Below, piece after piece: positions 1-8,265 of a stretch of 64,000 nucleotides of DNA (positions within the stretch are counted from its first letter, which is position 1; each line of letters opens with the position of its first letter). Source of the DNA: Arcanobacterium_A hippocoleae (GTDB lineage Bacteria; Actinomycetota; Actinomycetes; Actinomycetales; Actinomycetaceae); NCBI RefSeq assembly GCF_031456295.1, contig NZ_JAVDUJ010000001.1:1969042-2033041 (forward strand), written 5' to 3'. Made by a program: the position numbers and the translations under genes. The notes under the pieces were generated by a model, which did not search any database, was not told where the DNA came from, and saw only the letters and a list, made by a program, of their open reading frames with translations.

Positions 1-128
1 GTCGGACGGGCAAGCTTCGTAGCCGTCACTAATTGTGCGAGAGTTAGCGGCCCTGCTTCCAGGGCGCCAAGTACGTGTGCGGCTTTATCTAATACGCCTA
101 CGCCGCTTCCTTGTTCTGTACCGTCCAT
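1..128 (-). CDS. IclR-family transcriptional regulator, N-terminal part (LtbR-like)
   Basis: This is a partial gene on the minus strand, cut by the left edge; 42 codons are visible from an ATG. The translation begins MDGTEQGSGVGVLDKAAHVL and continues with GPLTLAQLV, which matches the start of the winged helix-turn-helix of IclR-family regulators (SGVGVLDKA is typical). The gene is divergent from leuC. In other actinobacteria an IclR-type regulator at this spot (LtbR in Corynebacterium) represses leuCD. Family and context are clear. The regulatory target is inferred from synteny and from the operator-like sequence between the two genes. The effector-binding domain lies outside the window. Confidence 0.75.
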   Translation of the reverse strand, partial: MDGTEQGSGVGVLDKAAHVLGALEAGPLTLAQLVTATKLARP

Positions 129-146
129 AAAACAATATTCGCATAT

Positions 147-164
147 CACTTTGTGAGACACAAA
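147..164. promoter_or_regulatory. Operator-like inverted repeat between ltbR-like gene and leuC
   Basis: The divergent intergenic region carries TTTGTG-AGA-CACAAA, a perfect 6-bp inverted repeat with a 3-bp centre. The overlapping 12-mer CACTTTGTGAGA agrees at 10 of 12 places with the LtbR motif as I recall it for Corynebacterium glutamicum (CAYATAGTGRGA). It sits 19 nt from the regulator's start and about 70 nt from leuC, suitable for control of both. The repeat is seen directly; its use as an operator is inferred. Confidence 0.5.
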
Positions 165-231
165 TGTGAGGAATGGGAAAGTGCGCGAAGGTATGAAAAG
201 AAGATAATCGCACGCTGATCGAGGAACGAAG

Positions 232-1635
232 ATGGCAAAAACACTTGCGGAAAAAGTATGGAAGCAACACATTGTAAAACCGGGGGAAAATGGCGCACCC
301 GATTTGCTTTACATTGATTTGCATCTGTGCCATGAAGTCACCAGCCCGCAAGCATTTGAAGGATTGCGGATGTCGGGGCGGAAAGTGCGGCGTCCAGATT
401 TGACGCTTGCTACCGAAGATCACAATACGCCAACCGTTGATATCGATCAGCCAATTGCTGATCTCACCTCCCGCGTACAAATTGAAACTCTCCGGAAAAA
501 TGCGCGTGAATTTGGGATTCGACTCCACTCGCTAGGTGATATAGAGCAGGGGATCGTACATGTAGTTGGCCCACAATTAGGCCTCACACAACCTGGAATG
601 ACCATCGTCTGCGGTGATTCTCATACTTCTACGCACGGCGCTTTTGGGGCGCTTGCATTCGGCATCGGTACATCCGAAGTGGAGCACGTATTGGCCACCC
701 AAACGCTGCCGCTAAAACCCTTCAAAACTATGGCAGTGAATATCTCTGGAAAACTTGCGCCAGGTGTGACGGCGAAAGATATTATCCTTGCGTTGATTGC
801 GAAAATTGGCACAAATGGTGCTCAGGGATACGTGATCGAATATCGCGGTGAAGCGATTAGTGCACTTTCAATGGAAGCGCGAATGACGATCTGCAATATG
901 TCGATCGAAGCCGGTGCGCGTGCTGGAATGATTGCTCCTGATGAAACTACTTTTGCTTATCTCAAAGATCGTCCACATGCGCCGCAAGGGGAGCAGTGGG
1001 ATCTGGCAGTGGCGCAGTGGCGCACCCTAAATACGGATCATGATGCGCAATTCGATTCGGAAATTTACCTTGACGCACAAGAATTGCAGCCATTCGTCAC
1101 TTGGGGTACTAACCCTGGTCAGGGTACTGCAATTTCCGGGCAGGTGCCAGCGCCGGCAGATTTTACAACCAAGAACGAAAGCAGCGCTGCGATGCAGGCA
1201 TTAGAATATATGGGGCTTTCGCCACATACAAAAATTCGGGATATTCGCGTAGATACTGTTTTTATCGGCTCGTGTACGAATGGGCGAATCGAAGATTTAC
1301 GGGCGGCTGCGAGTGTGATGAAAGGTCGGAAGAAGGCCGAAGGAGTGAGAGTACTGATCGTGCCTGGATCAGCGCGTGTGCGGATGCAGGCCGAAAAAGA
1401 GGGATTAGACGAAATTTTTACACAGTTTGGAGCTGAATGGCGAAATGCTGGATGCTCAATGTGTTTGGGGATGAATCCTGATCAATTACAGCCAGGTGAA
1501 CGCTCAATTTCCACTTCAAATCGAAATTTTGAAGGACGGCAGGGGCGCGGCGGGCGAACCCATTTAGCTTCGCCGCTCGTTGCGGCAGCTACTGCCGTGC
1601 GGGGCACAATAAGTTCCGTGGCGGATTTAGACTAA
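232..1635 (+). CDS. leuC: 3-isopropylmalate dehydratase large subunit
   Basis: LeuC with LeuD isomerises 2-isopropylmalate to 3-isopropylmalate in leucine synthesis (cytoplasmic aconitase family). The 467 residues have the normal length. The [4Fe-4S] ligand segments are visible: GSCTNGR near residue 350 and AGCSMCLGMNPD near 405-416, as is the N-terminal DLHLCHEVTSPQAFEGLR. The start follows GAGGAA by about 7 nt. leuD lies 158 bp downstream on the same strand, so the pair is probably one transcription unit controlled from the divergent promoter region. Confidence 0.97.
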   Translation: MAKTLAEKVWKQHIVKPGENGAPDLLYIDLHLCHEVTSPQAFEGLRMSGRKVRRPDLTLATEDHNTPTVDIDQPIADLTSRVQIETLRKNAREFGIRLHSLGDIEQGIVHVVGPQLGLTQPGMTIVCGDSHTSTHGAFGALAFGIGTSEVEHVLATQTLPLKPFKTMAVNISGKLAPGVTAKDIILALIAKIGTNGAQGYVIEYRGEAISALSMEARMTICNMSIEAGARAGMIAPDETTFAYLKDRPHAPQGEQWDLAVAQWRTLNTDHDAQFDSEIYLDAQELQPFVTWGTNPGQGTAISGQVPAPADFTTKNESSAAMQALEYMGLSPHTKIRDIRVDTVFIGSCTNGRIEDLRAAASVMKGRKKAEGVRVLIVPGSARVRMQAEKEGLDEIFTQFGAEWRNAGCSMCLGMNPDQLQPGERSISTSNRNFEGRQGRGGRTHLASPLVAAATAVRGTISSVADLD

Positions 1636-1745
1636 AATCTCATGGTTAGATGTGGAAAATCCGCGGAAGTATAACTTTCCTGAAATAAATTTGGTGTTGC
1701 AAAAAATATTGCTGCATTGTTTTGCTGATGCAACAAAGCAAAAGC

Positions 1746-1775
1746 CGTCAGTACAAAGAACGTCAGTACAAAGAA
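1746..1775 (+). repeat. 15-bp perfect tandem duplication upstream of leuD
   Basis: The unit CGTCAGTACAAAGAA occurs twice in direct contact in the leuC-leuD intergenic region, about 18 bp before the leuD start. It lies immediately before the purine-rich ribosome binding site. It looks like a recent slippage duplication that changes leader length by 15 nt. Confidence 0.9.
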
Positions 1776-1793
1776 AAAGAAGAAGGGCGAAGA

Positions 1794-2390
1794 ATGGAAA
1801 AGTTTATTACGCATACAGGCGTTGGCGTGCCGTTGCGCCGCGCGAATGTGGATACCGATCAAATCATTCCGGCCGTTTATCTCAAGCGAGTTTCCAGGGC
1901 TGGATTTGCTGACGGGCTTTTTTCTCGTTGGCGTGCAGATACAGATTTTGTATTGAACCAGGCGGCTTATGCGCAAGGATCAGTGCTGGTAGCTGGTCAG
2001 GATTTCGGTACCGGATCTTCGCGTGAACATGCCGTCTGGGCACTCATGGATTATGGGTTCAAAGTGGTGCTTGCTCCGCGTTTTGCAGATATTTTTCGGG
2101 GTAATGCCGGGAAATCTGGGCTTGTCGCTGGTGTCGTAGCAGAGTGGCAGATCGAGCAGATTTGGCAGATCCTGGAAGCAGCCCCTGGCACACAAATCAC
2201 TGTTGATTTGCCGTCAGAAACTGTGCGCGTAGCAGATTTTAACTGTAAATTTGAGATTGATCCGTATCAAAAATGGCGTTTGCTTGAGGGGCTTGACGAT
2301 ATTGGGATAACCCTGCGTGAAGATGCGGCGATCACTGCTTTTGAAGCCCAACGTGAAGCTTATAAGCCAAGCACTTTGCCAATATTTTAA
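1794..2390 (+). CDS. leuD: 3-isopropylmalate dehydratase small subunit
   Basis: Swivel-domain subunit that completes the LeuCD active site. The ATG chosen here gives MEKFITHTGVGVPLRRANVD, the usual LeuD N-terminus, and 198 residues, the normal length. It is preceded by AGAAGGGCG at a suitable distance. An in-frame ATG 24 codons upstream would add a Lys/Gln-rich tail encoded by the 15-bp tandem repeat and is unlikely. Family motifs include DTDQIIPA, GQDFGTGSSREHA and APRFADIFRGNAGKSGL. Confidence 0.95.
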   Translation: MEKFITHTGVGVPLRRANVDTDQIIPAVYLKRVSRAGFADGLFSRWRADTDFVLNQAAYAQGSVLVAGQDFGTGSSREHAVWALMDYGFKVVLAPRFADIFRGNAGKSGLVAGVVAEWQIEQIWQILEAAPGTQITVDLPSETVRVADFNCKFEIDPYQKWRLLEGLDDIGITLREDAAITAFEAQREAYKPSTLPIF

Positions 2391-2460
2391 GCATCAGTGC
2401 AATTTATCCCGGAATACTTATGTAAGCTTTACCGATGCCGGCGTAAGATACACTAGCTGT

Positions 2461-2466
2461 TAGAAT
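2461..2466 (+). promoter_or_regulatory. Probable -10 element for murA
   Basis: TAGAAT, the -10 form that recurs across this window, lies 35 bp before the murA start and would give a leader of about 28 nt containing AAGGGA. I see no convincing -35 hexamer. Confidence 0.4.
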
Positions 2467-2501
2467 TTGTCCGGATATAAAATGCGGAAGAAGGGAACGC
2501 G

Positions 2502-3824
2502 ATGGGTGAGGCAAAGCTGAAAGTAGTCGGCGGAAAGCCACTGAAAGGCACGATTTCAGTGCGTGGTGCAAAGAATTTTGTACCGAAAGCGATGGTTGCT
2601 GCCCTTCTCACCGAAGAAACATCAGTATTGCGCAATGTACCGTTGATTCGCGATGTAGATGTAGTTTCTGCACTTTTACGTGCCCACGGCGCTCAGGTGG
2701 ATTACGATCAGCAAGCTGGCGAAATCACGATTACGCCAGGGAAGTTGCATCTTCCGAACCCGTTTGAAGTTGAGCGGCTCGCCGGTTCGTCCCGGATCCC
2801 AATTCTTTTTTGCGGGCCACTTTTACACGCGCTTGGCGAAGCATTTATTCCAGATCTCGGTGGATGCCATATTGGTGATCGTCCCGTGGATTTTCATCTT
2901 GCCGTACTTGAAGATTTTGGTGCACGCCGGCGTGTGACGGATTTTGGGTTGCATTTATCAGCGCCGAAAGGTCTGACGGCGCGCAAAGTAAGCCTGCCGT
3001 ATCCGTCAGTTGGTGCTACTGAGCAAACCTTGCTGGCAGCTGTTCGTGCTGAAGGTCTGACGGAATTAAGCGGAGCCGCAATTGAACCGGAGATTATGGA
3101 TTTGATTGCAGTACTGCAAAAGATGGGCGCAATGATCACTGTAGATACTGACCGTACGATATACATCGAAGGGGTGAAAGAGCTGCACGGATTTCGGCAT
3201 CGGGCTCTCGGTGATCGTATCGAGGCTGGTTCTTGGGCGTGTGCTGCTCTTGCAACAAAAGGTGATGTCACGATTCTTGGCGCGCAGCAAGAGCCAATGA
3301 TGAATTTTCTGAATATTTTTCGGAAAATCGGTGGGCAGTTTGAAGTTTTTGATTCAGGGATCCGTTTTTGGCATCCAGGTGGAAAATTAAATTCACTTCC
3401 GCTCGAAACGGATGTGCATCCGGGCTTTATGACGGATTGGCAGCAGCCGATGGTAGTTGCATTAACGCAAGCTGAAGGTGTCTCGATTGTGCATGAAACG
3501 GTTTATGAAAACCGTTTCGGCTTCGTGGAAGCTTTGAATAAGATGGGTGCGCATATCCAGGTCTATCGGGAATGTTTAGGCTCAAAACGGTGTCGTTTTG
3601 GGCGCGAGAACTACTTCCACTCAGCCGTAATCCAAGGGCCAACGCGGCTCCAGGGAGCAGAGATCGAAGTGCCTGATCTGCGTGGTGGCTTCTCGCATTT
3701 GATTGCGGCGCTGGCGGCTGATGGGGAATCGGTAGTTTCTGGAGTGGATATTATTAACCGTGGGTATGAGCATTTTATGCAGAAATTGCGGGCATTAGGC
3801 TCGGATGTAGAAAAAATTAGCTGA
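2502..3824 (+). CDS. murA: UDP-N-acetylglucosamine 1-carboxyvinyltransferase
   Basis: MurA transfers enolpyruvate from PEP to UDP-GlcNAc, the first committed step of peptidoglycan synthesis; it is the fosfomycin target. The 440 residues include GAKNFVPKAMVAALL near the N-terminus and the active-site loop GGCHIGDRPVD with Cys122 at the catalytic position, so a Cys-type rather than a resistant Asp-type enzyme is predicted. The actinobacterial loop TDWQQPMVVALTQAEG is present. The start is placed by AAGGGA about 6 nt upstream. ddl follows after 41 bp, giving a small cell-wall cluster, although ddl seems to have its own promoter. Confidence 0.96.
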   Translation: MGEAKLKVVGGKPLKGTISVRGAKNFVPKAMVAALLTEETSVLRNVPLIRDVDVVSALLRAHGAQVDYDQQAGEITITPGKLHLPNPFEVERLAGSSRIPILFCGPLLHALGEAFIPDLGGCHIGDRPVDFHLAVLEDFGARRRVTDFGLHLSAPKGLTARKVSLPYPSVGATEQTLLAAVRAEGLTELSGAAIEPEIMDLIAVLQKMGAMITVDTDRTIYIEGVKELHGFRHRALGDRIEAGSWACAALATKGDVTILGAQQEPMMNFLNIFRKIGGQFEVFDSGIRFWHPGGKLNSLPLETDVHPGFMTDWQQPMVVALTQAEGVSIVHETVYENRFGFVEALNKMGAHIQVYRECLGSKRCRFGRENYFHSAVIQGPTRLQGAEIEVPDLRGGFSHLIAALAADGESVVSGVDIINRGYEHFMQKLRALGSDVEKIS

Positions 3825-3852
3825 TCTTCGCAGCGGCGGAGAGAACACAGGA

Positions 3853-3858
3853 TAGAAT
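3853..3858 (+). promoter_or_regulatory. Probable leaderless promoter of ddl (-10 TAGAAT)
   Basis: TAGAAT ends 7 nt before the ddl ATG and no Shine-Dalgarno sequence precedes that ATG. A -10 at this distance places transcription start on or next to the A of the ATG, the geometry of leaderless mRNAs common in actinobacteria. Confidence 0.55.
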
Positions 3859-3865
3859 CACCTTT

Positions 3866-5017
3866 ATGAATAATCTAGATAATCAAGAGAAACAAAAAAT
3901 CCGGATTGCGCTGATTTATGGTGGACGCTCTGGAGAGCATCCAATTTCCTGTGCGACGGCAGGCGCTGTGATGCGCGCGCTTGATCCTGAAAAATACGAA
4001 GTGCTTTCAATTGCGATTGCGCAAGATGGGACTTGGGTACCTGGTGAGATAGATCCCGGTAAATTGCAGTTAAATGGTGCAAGCACAATCGTAAAAAAGG
4101 GCGATACGCGGATTTTGTTTGGCGGCGGTGACGGCAGCCAGGAGTTACTCTTGGTGCGCTCAGCGGCAGGTACTGACGATAAATTAGAGATCACTTCGCT
4201 GGGCAGAATTGATGTAGCTTTTCCGTTGCTTCATGGGCCATTCGGTGAAGACGGCACAATTCAAGGTTTGCTGGAGATGGCAAATGTTCCATATGTAGGG
4301 TGCGGTGTATTCGCCTCTGCTGCTGGTATGGATAAAGATTTTATGAAGATTGTATTGCAAAGCAAGGGGATTGCCGTCGGTTCTTATGTGGCTGTGCCAA
4401 AAAAGCGTTGGATTAACTCTCGTGAGCAGGTATTGGAAGAAGTCCAAAAATTGACTTTTCCCGTGTATGTAAAGCCGGCAAGGGCTGGGTCTTCATTGGG
4501 GATCACGCGTGTTGAATCTTTAGCAGAGGTAGCTGCGGCAGTGGAAGATGCGCAGCTGCACGATCCGAAAGTGATTATCGAATCTGGTATTGACGGGCGC
4601 GAAATTGAATGTGCAGTGCTTGGTGGGCGGGGAAATAATCCTGCGCGGGCGGCGATTCCAGGTGAAGTGACTTTTGCGAAGCAAAGCGAAGAATTTTATG
4701 ACTTTGAGCATAAATATTTGGACACTGAGTCATTGGTGATGAATGTGCCGCCAAAGAATCTTTCTGCTGCTGAATGTGAGCGGGTGCGTGAGCTTGCAGT
4801 GCGTGCTTTTCAAGCTTTTGAGTGTGAGGGGCTAACTCGCATAGATATGTTCTTGAAAGCTGACGGTACGCTGCTGGTCAATGAGATTAATACGATGCCT
4901 GGTTTTACTCCTTTTTCAATGTATCCAGTGATGTGGGAGAAGGCAGGAATGCCTTACGCTGAGTTGATTGAGGAATTAATTTCGCTTGCTATTGCGCGTG
5001 GTACAGGTTTGCATTGA
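3866..5017 (+). CDS. ddl: D-alanine--D-alanine ligase
   Basis: This ATP-grasp ligase makes D-Ala-D-Ala for the peptidoglycan stem peptide. The 383-residue length fits the DdlA class. N-terminal IALIYGGRSGEHPIS binds the first D-Ala, HGPFGEDGTIQGLLE and KPARAGSSLGITRV are ATP-grasp landmarks, and LVNEINTMPGFTPFSMYP supplies the metal-binding Glu and Asn. The gene follows murA and precedes about 200 bp of non-coding sequence. It is predicted to be translated from a leaderless transcript. Confidence 0.95.
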   Translation: MNNLDNQEKQKIRIALIYGGRSGEHPISCATAGAVMRALDPEKYEVLSIAIAQDGTWVPGEIDPGKLQLNGASTIVKKGDTRILFGGGDGSQELLLVRSAAGTDDKLEITSLGRIDVAFPLLHGPFGEDGTIQGLLEMANVPYVGCGVFASAAGMDKDFMKIVLQSKGIAVGSYVAVPKKRWINSREQVLEEVQKLTFPVYVKPARAGSSLGITRVESLAEVAAAVEDAQLHDPKVIIESGIDGREIECAVLGGRGNNPARAAIPGEVTFAKQSEEFYDFEHKYLDTESLVMNVPPKNLSAAECERVRELAVRAFQAFECEGLTRIDMFLKADGTLLVNEINTMPGFTPFSMYPVMWEKAGMPYAELIEELISLAIARGTGLH

Positions 5018-5224
5018 GCTTGCGATCAGCTATGCGGGGATTGAATTAAATTTGCGATTCAGCTGAGCAAGAAATAAGAAGTTGAAGAATTAACTAATTC
5101 TGTTAAGCTGATGCAGGCGGAGATTGAAGGATAAGATTCGCCGCGCAGATTTTTGCGGGCAGAAATATTTTCGATGCAGCCGCAAATTCGGATGGCAGAA
5201 TGACGTCGTAAAAAAGGAATGAAA

Positions 5225-5758
5225 ATGAAGATTGTTTACTTGGTTGGATCACTTTCAAAGGATTCACTAAACCGTCAACTTGCTAATGTTCTAGTGCAGA
5301 ACGCTCCAGAAGGAGTCGAAATGGTTGAGGCGAATATTGCCGATTTGCCACTATTCAACCGTGATTTGGAAAATGATTTTCCTCCAGCAGCACGAGAATT
5401 TAAAGATCTCGTCACATCTGCTGACGGAGTTTTATTTATTACTCCAGAGTATAACCGCTCTTATTCGGCAGCAATTCATAACGCGATCGAATGGACCTCG
5501 CGTCCGTATGGGGAATGGGCACTTGCAGGTAAGCCGGTAGCCACGATTGGTACTTCCCCTTCTGGTATTGGTGCGGCTCTCGGGCAAACACAGCTGCGCT
5601 CTTCACTGCTTTTCTTCGGTACGAAACTGATGGGGCAGCCAGAAGGCTATATTAACGCTATTACCAGCGGTTTAATTGAGGGTAATGTGAATCCTGAAAG
5701 TGAAGAATTCCTGAAGGGATGGATTGGTGCATTTGCTGAATTTGTAAAGAATGCATAA
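5225..5758 (+). CDS. NADPH-dependent FMN reductase family protein
   Basis: A flavodoxin-fold quinone/FMN reductase of the SsuE/ArsH/ChrR type. The N-terminal GSLSKDSLNRQLA is the phosphate-binding loop and TPEYNRSYSAAIHNAIEW is the family signature around the flavin. I place the start at the second of two close ATG codons because AGGA lies 6 nt before it and overlaps the first; this gives 177 residues. The substrate cannot be told from sequence; redox defence or quinone reduction is typical. A strong terminator follows, separating it from the convergent permease gene. Confidence 0.88.
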   Translation: MKIVYLVGSLSKDSLNRQLANVLVQNAPEGVEMVEANIADLPLFNRDLENDFPPAAREFKDLVTSADGVLFITPEYNRSYSAAIHNAIEWTSRPYGEWALAGKPVATIGTSPSGIGAALGQTQLRSSLLFFGTKLMGQPEGYINAITSGLIEGNVNPESEEFLKGWIGAFAEFVKNA

Positions 5759-5780
5759 AACTAGCTAACTGGTTATTGAT

Positions 5781-5815
5781 TTGGGGCTGGATTTTCAGAA
5801 TAAATCCAGCCCCAA
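5781..5815. terminator. Intrinsic terminator between convergent genes
   Basis: A perfect 14-bp stem (TTGGGGCTGGATTT with its reverse complement, 7-nt loop) followed by ATTTTT on the plus strand. It ends the FMN reductase transcript and probably also the permease transcript arriving from the other side. Confidence 0.85.
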
Positions 5816-5843
5816 ATTTTTGCTATTTCCGCTTATCTCGAAC

Positions 5844-7319
5844 TTAGTTTTGCACTTCTTCTGCAGAATCTGTTGCGTAAGGCAACTCGGTAGGCACAGG
5901 CAGTGTCCGTACCCGTGAAAGCAGGAGGTAAGAGCCAACTAGGAGCAGCAAATAAGGTATTCCAGCATAAAAAGAAATCGGCAGCAAGTCACATCCGTAT
6001 AAGGCAATAAAAATCGCAACGGAAGTACAGATTACCGCCCAGTTTGTAAACGGCGCCCCCCAGAGTCTTGCACGTGGAGCTGGCAGACCGCGTGCTTTCC
6101 AATCCTGACGGAATTTCAGATGCGTGATCATCACCATCACCCAAGTGAAGAGAATCCCTACAGTGGCACAGCCATAGAGGATCATAAATGCATTATTTGG
6201 ACTCCAGATCGAAAGTGCTGAAGCAATAAAGAAACAGCAGGAAGCAAGCATTACAGCACCGCGTGGTGAACCAGATTCGGAAGTGCATGCCGCGAAAGAT
6301 GGTGCCATTTTATCGATTGCGAGTGAATGAATCATCCGTGAACCAGAGTAAAGGCAGCCGTTTGCGGCAGATAGCGCGGCGACGATCAGAATTGCATTCA
6401 TAATATGCCCAGCGCCAGAAATTCCAACCTCGTCAAGCACGAGGACAAAAGGTGAGGCGTCAGCATTCCCAGAGTTTGCAACTGTAGTAGTCCAAGGCTG
6501 CAGGGTCACAATGACGGTAATCGCAAGCACGTAGAAAATCAATAGACGCCAAATCATTGTACTGGCAGCTCGTGGAATATCGCGTTGTGGGTGTTCACTT
6601 TCTGCTGCAGACACTGATACATTTTCGATGCCACCAAAAGAGAACACTGCCATGCACGCTGCAAGGAGAATTCCGCTGAAACCATAAGGAGCGAAGCCGG
6701 AAAGCCCAGAATCGGTGGTTACTTCCGTCAGATTTACAATTCCCAATGCGGGTGAATCTGATGGCCAACCGAAGAAAATCACCGAGAGCCCAAGCAGAAT
6801 AAAGACGACAATTGCGGTGACTTTAATCATCGAAAACCAGTATTCAGTAAATCCATAAAGCCGTACTGTAGCAAGATTCAAGGTAATAATGAAAGCTGAA
6901 CACAATACCGTGCCAAGCCCAAGATGCAGATTTGGGAACCAATGCTGAAAATAAGTAGCGGTTGCTGTTACTTCTGCACCTACTGCGGTAAGCATCGTGA
7001 TTGCAAAATTCCAGCGGGTCAGGTAGCCTCCGAGTTTACCAAGATGCGCGGCGGCGATTGCCCCGTGCCCACCTGGAATCGGGTGTGCGCTGACGAGTTC
7101 AGCAAGTGCCCATACGACCGCTAATGCAAGGGAACCAGCGAGCAGATATGCGATGACGGTTGCTGGACCAGCAAAACTAATAGTCGATCCGGCTCCGAGG
7201 AAGAGCCCTGTGCCGAGTGCGCCAGAAAGAGCGATCATCGAAATTTGGGCACTCGTAAGCCGTCGCTCAAGATGCGTGCGCGGCGGATTCTTGGTACGGC
7301 TGAGAGAATCATTACTCAT
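5844..7319 (-). CDS. APC-family amino-acid permease
   Basis: An inner-membrane amino-acid:proton symporter of the amino acid-polyamine-organocation superfamily, 491 residues with about 12 hydrophobic segments. The first is ISMIALSGALGTGLFLGAG, the typical TM1 with the unwound GTGLFLG substrate-binding loop; VFSFGGIENVSVSAAES in TM6 is the second diagnostic element. It most resembles the AAT branch (aromatic, GABA or proline-type permeases), but the substrate is not predictable. The start has GGAGAA about 9 nt upstream. It stands alone, convergent with the FMN reductase gene and about 460 bp from rpmB. Confidence 0.9.
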   Translation of the reverse strand: MSNDSLSRTKNPPRTHLERRLTSAQISMIALSGALGTGLFLGAGSTISFAGPATVIAYLLAGSLALAVVWALAELVSAHPIPGGHGAIAAAHLGKLGGYLTRWNFAITMLTAVGAEVTATATYFQHWFPNLHLGLGTVLCSAFIITLNLATVRLYGFTEYWFSMIKVTAIVVFILLGLSVIFFGWPSDSPALGIVNLTEVTTDSGLSGFAPYGFSGILLAACMAVFSFGGIENVSVSAAESEHPQRDIPRAASTMIWRLLIFYVLAITVIVTLQPWTTTVANSGNADASPFVLVLDEVGISGAGHIMNAILIVAALSAANGCLYSGSRMIHSLAIDKMAPSFAACTSESGSPRGAVMLASCCFFIASALSIWSPNNAFMILYGCATVGILFTWVMVMITHLKFRQDWKARGLPAPRARLWGAPFTNWAVICTSVAIFIALYGCDLLPISFYAGIPYLLLLVGSYLLLSRVRTLPVPTELPYATDSAEEVQN

Positions 7320-7668
7320 CTTTAATTCTCCTATGTTTTCGGTAATTAAACTTACAAGTGTATTGACCTGAACTTGCGAGCTGAGCCTGATTTATGCGGA
7401 TGTGTGCCACTGCCGCAGATCACCTTTGCTTGGCTTGTGTGCCTGCGTGCATGTGCAATGTTTAGCCAGCGAAGTAAAGGCTTAGTGCAATGTGGAGTTA
7501 ATCTTAGCGGAAAAGAAATTTTCATTTACTGACTGTCCGCATATTGTTTCGTGAAAGACGCGAGTTATGAAGTAGCGCCCTTGCTGGTGAAATATCTTTT
7601 GGCGGCACGAGATTTTTTAGGGGGGGGGAAAAAAAAGGATTCGGAATAAAGAAAGTCAAAAAATAACA
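7320..7668. other. Intergenic region with G9A8 homopolymer tract
   Basis: No credible gene is seen between the permease start and the rpmB terminator. The notable feature is nine G (7620-7628) directly followed by eight A (7629-7636). The permease promoter must lie near 7330-7450, but I see no clear hexamers. Confidence 0.6.
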
Positions 7669-7716
7669 AAAAGCTCTGTCTGAGCGATTTCTCGAAATGA
7701 CTCAAACAGAGCTTTT
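7669..7716 (-). terminator. Terminator of rpmB
   Basis: A 16-bp stem with one mismatch (AAAAGCTCTGTCTGAG against CTCAAACAGAGCTTTT) and a T-rich tail on the minus strand. It lies about 60 bp beyond the rpmB stop codon. Confidence 0.8.
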
Positions 7717-7779
7717 AGCGTTTATTTGCGGTGCCAGAATCACTCAAAATACTGAGTAGATCCAACGAGCCGGACGCAA

Positions 7780-7971
7780 TCAGATATTGCGCGTCACCTT
7801 ACCAGCCTTCAGGCAGGAAGTGCAGACATTCAGACGCTTTGGGGCACCTTTCACAAGTGCGCGCACACGCTGAATATTCGGATTCCAGCGGCGGGAAGTA
7901 CGCACATGTGAGTGCGAAACACTCTTGCCGAAGCTCGGGCCCTTGCCGCAGACATCACATACAGAGGCCAC
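7780..7971 (-). CDS. rpmB: 50S ribosomal protein L28
   Basis: L28 is a small basic protein of the large ribosomal subunit. The GTG start chosen here gives 63 residues (read as MASVCDVCGKGPSFGKSVSH after initiation) and is preceded by AAGGAGAT. Longer in-frame versions would add an unrelated N-terminal tail. Cysteine pairs CDVC and CTSC mark the zinc-binding (C+) form rather than the zinc-free starvation paralogue. The gene is divergent from recG. The DAK-like phosphatase gene that often separates rpmB and recG in actinobacteria is not present. Confidence 0.95.
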   Translation of the reverse strand: MASVCDVCGKGPSFGKSVSHSHVRTSRRWNPNIQRVRALVKGAPKRLNVCTSCLKAGKVTRNI

Positions 7972-8253
7972 GGTTATCTCCTTCGTTATTGTGAAACGAG
8001 AGCGCATCGGGCGCACCTCGATATTGCAACTAAAGCAGTCTATCGAAAATAAGAGTACAAACCAAGTTTCAGCACTACTTAAGGCAAGTGGCATTGGGCA
8101 CTATCTCTGTTTAATGTGAGTAGATCCGCTACTGAAGTTGAAAACATGAACAGTCTGAAACATTAGTCTATCTGCAATCGAGATCAGCAAATACAAAGGT
8201 AAGTATTTTGCGTGCCCAGCCCAAACAAACATCGCATCACACTCAATGATGTG

Positions 8254-8264
8254 TAACCTAGAAC
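8254..8264 (+). promoter_or_regulatory. Possible leaderless promoter of recG
   Basis: TAACCT and the overlapping TAGAAC lie directly before the GTG start of recG, and no Shine-Dalgarno sequence is visible. The -10-like TAACCT ends 6 nt before the GTG, the same geometry as the TAGAAT starts elsewhere in the window. Confidence 0.4.
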
Positions 8265-8265
8265 T

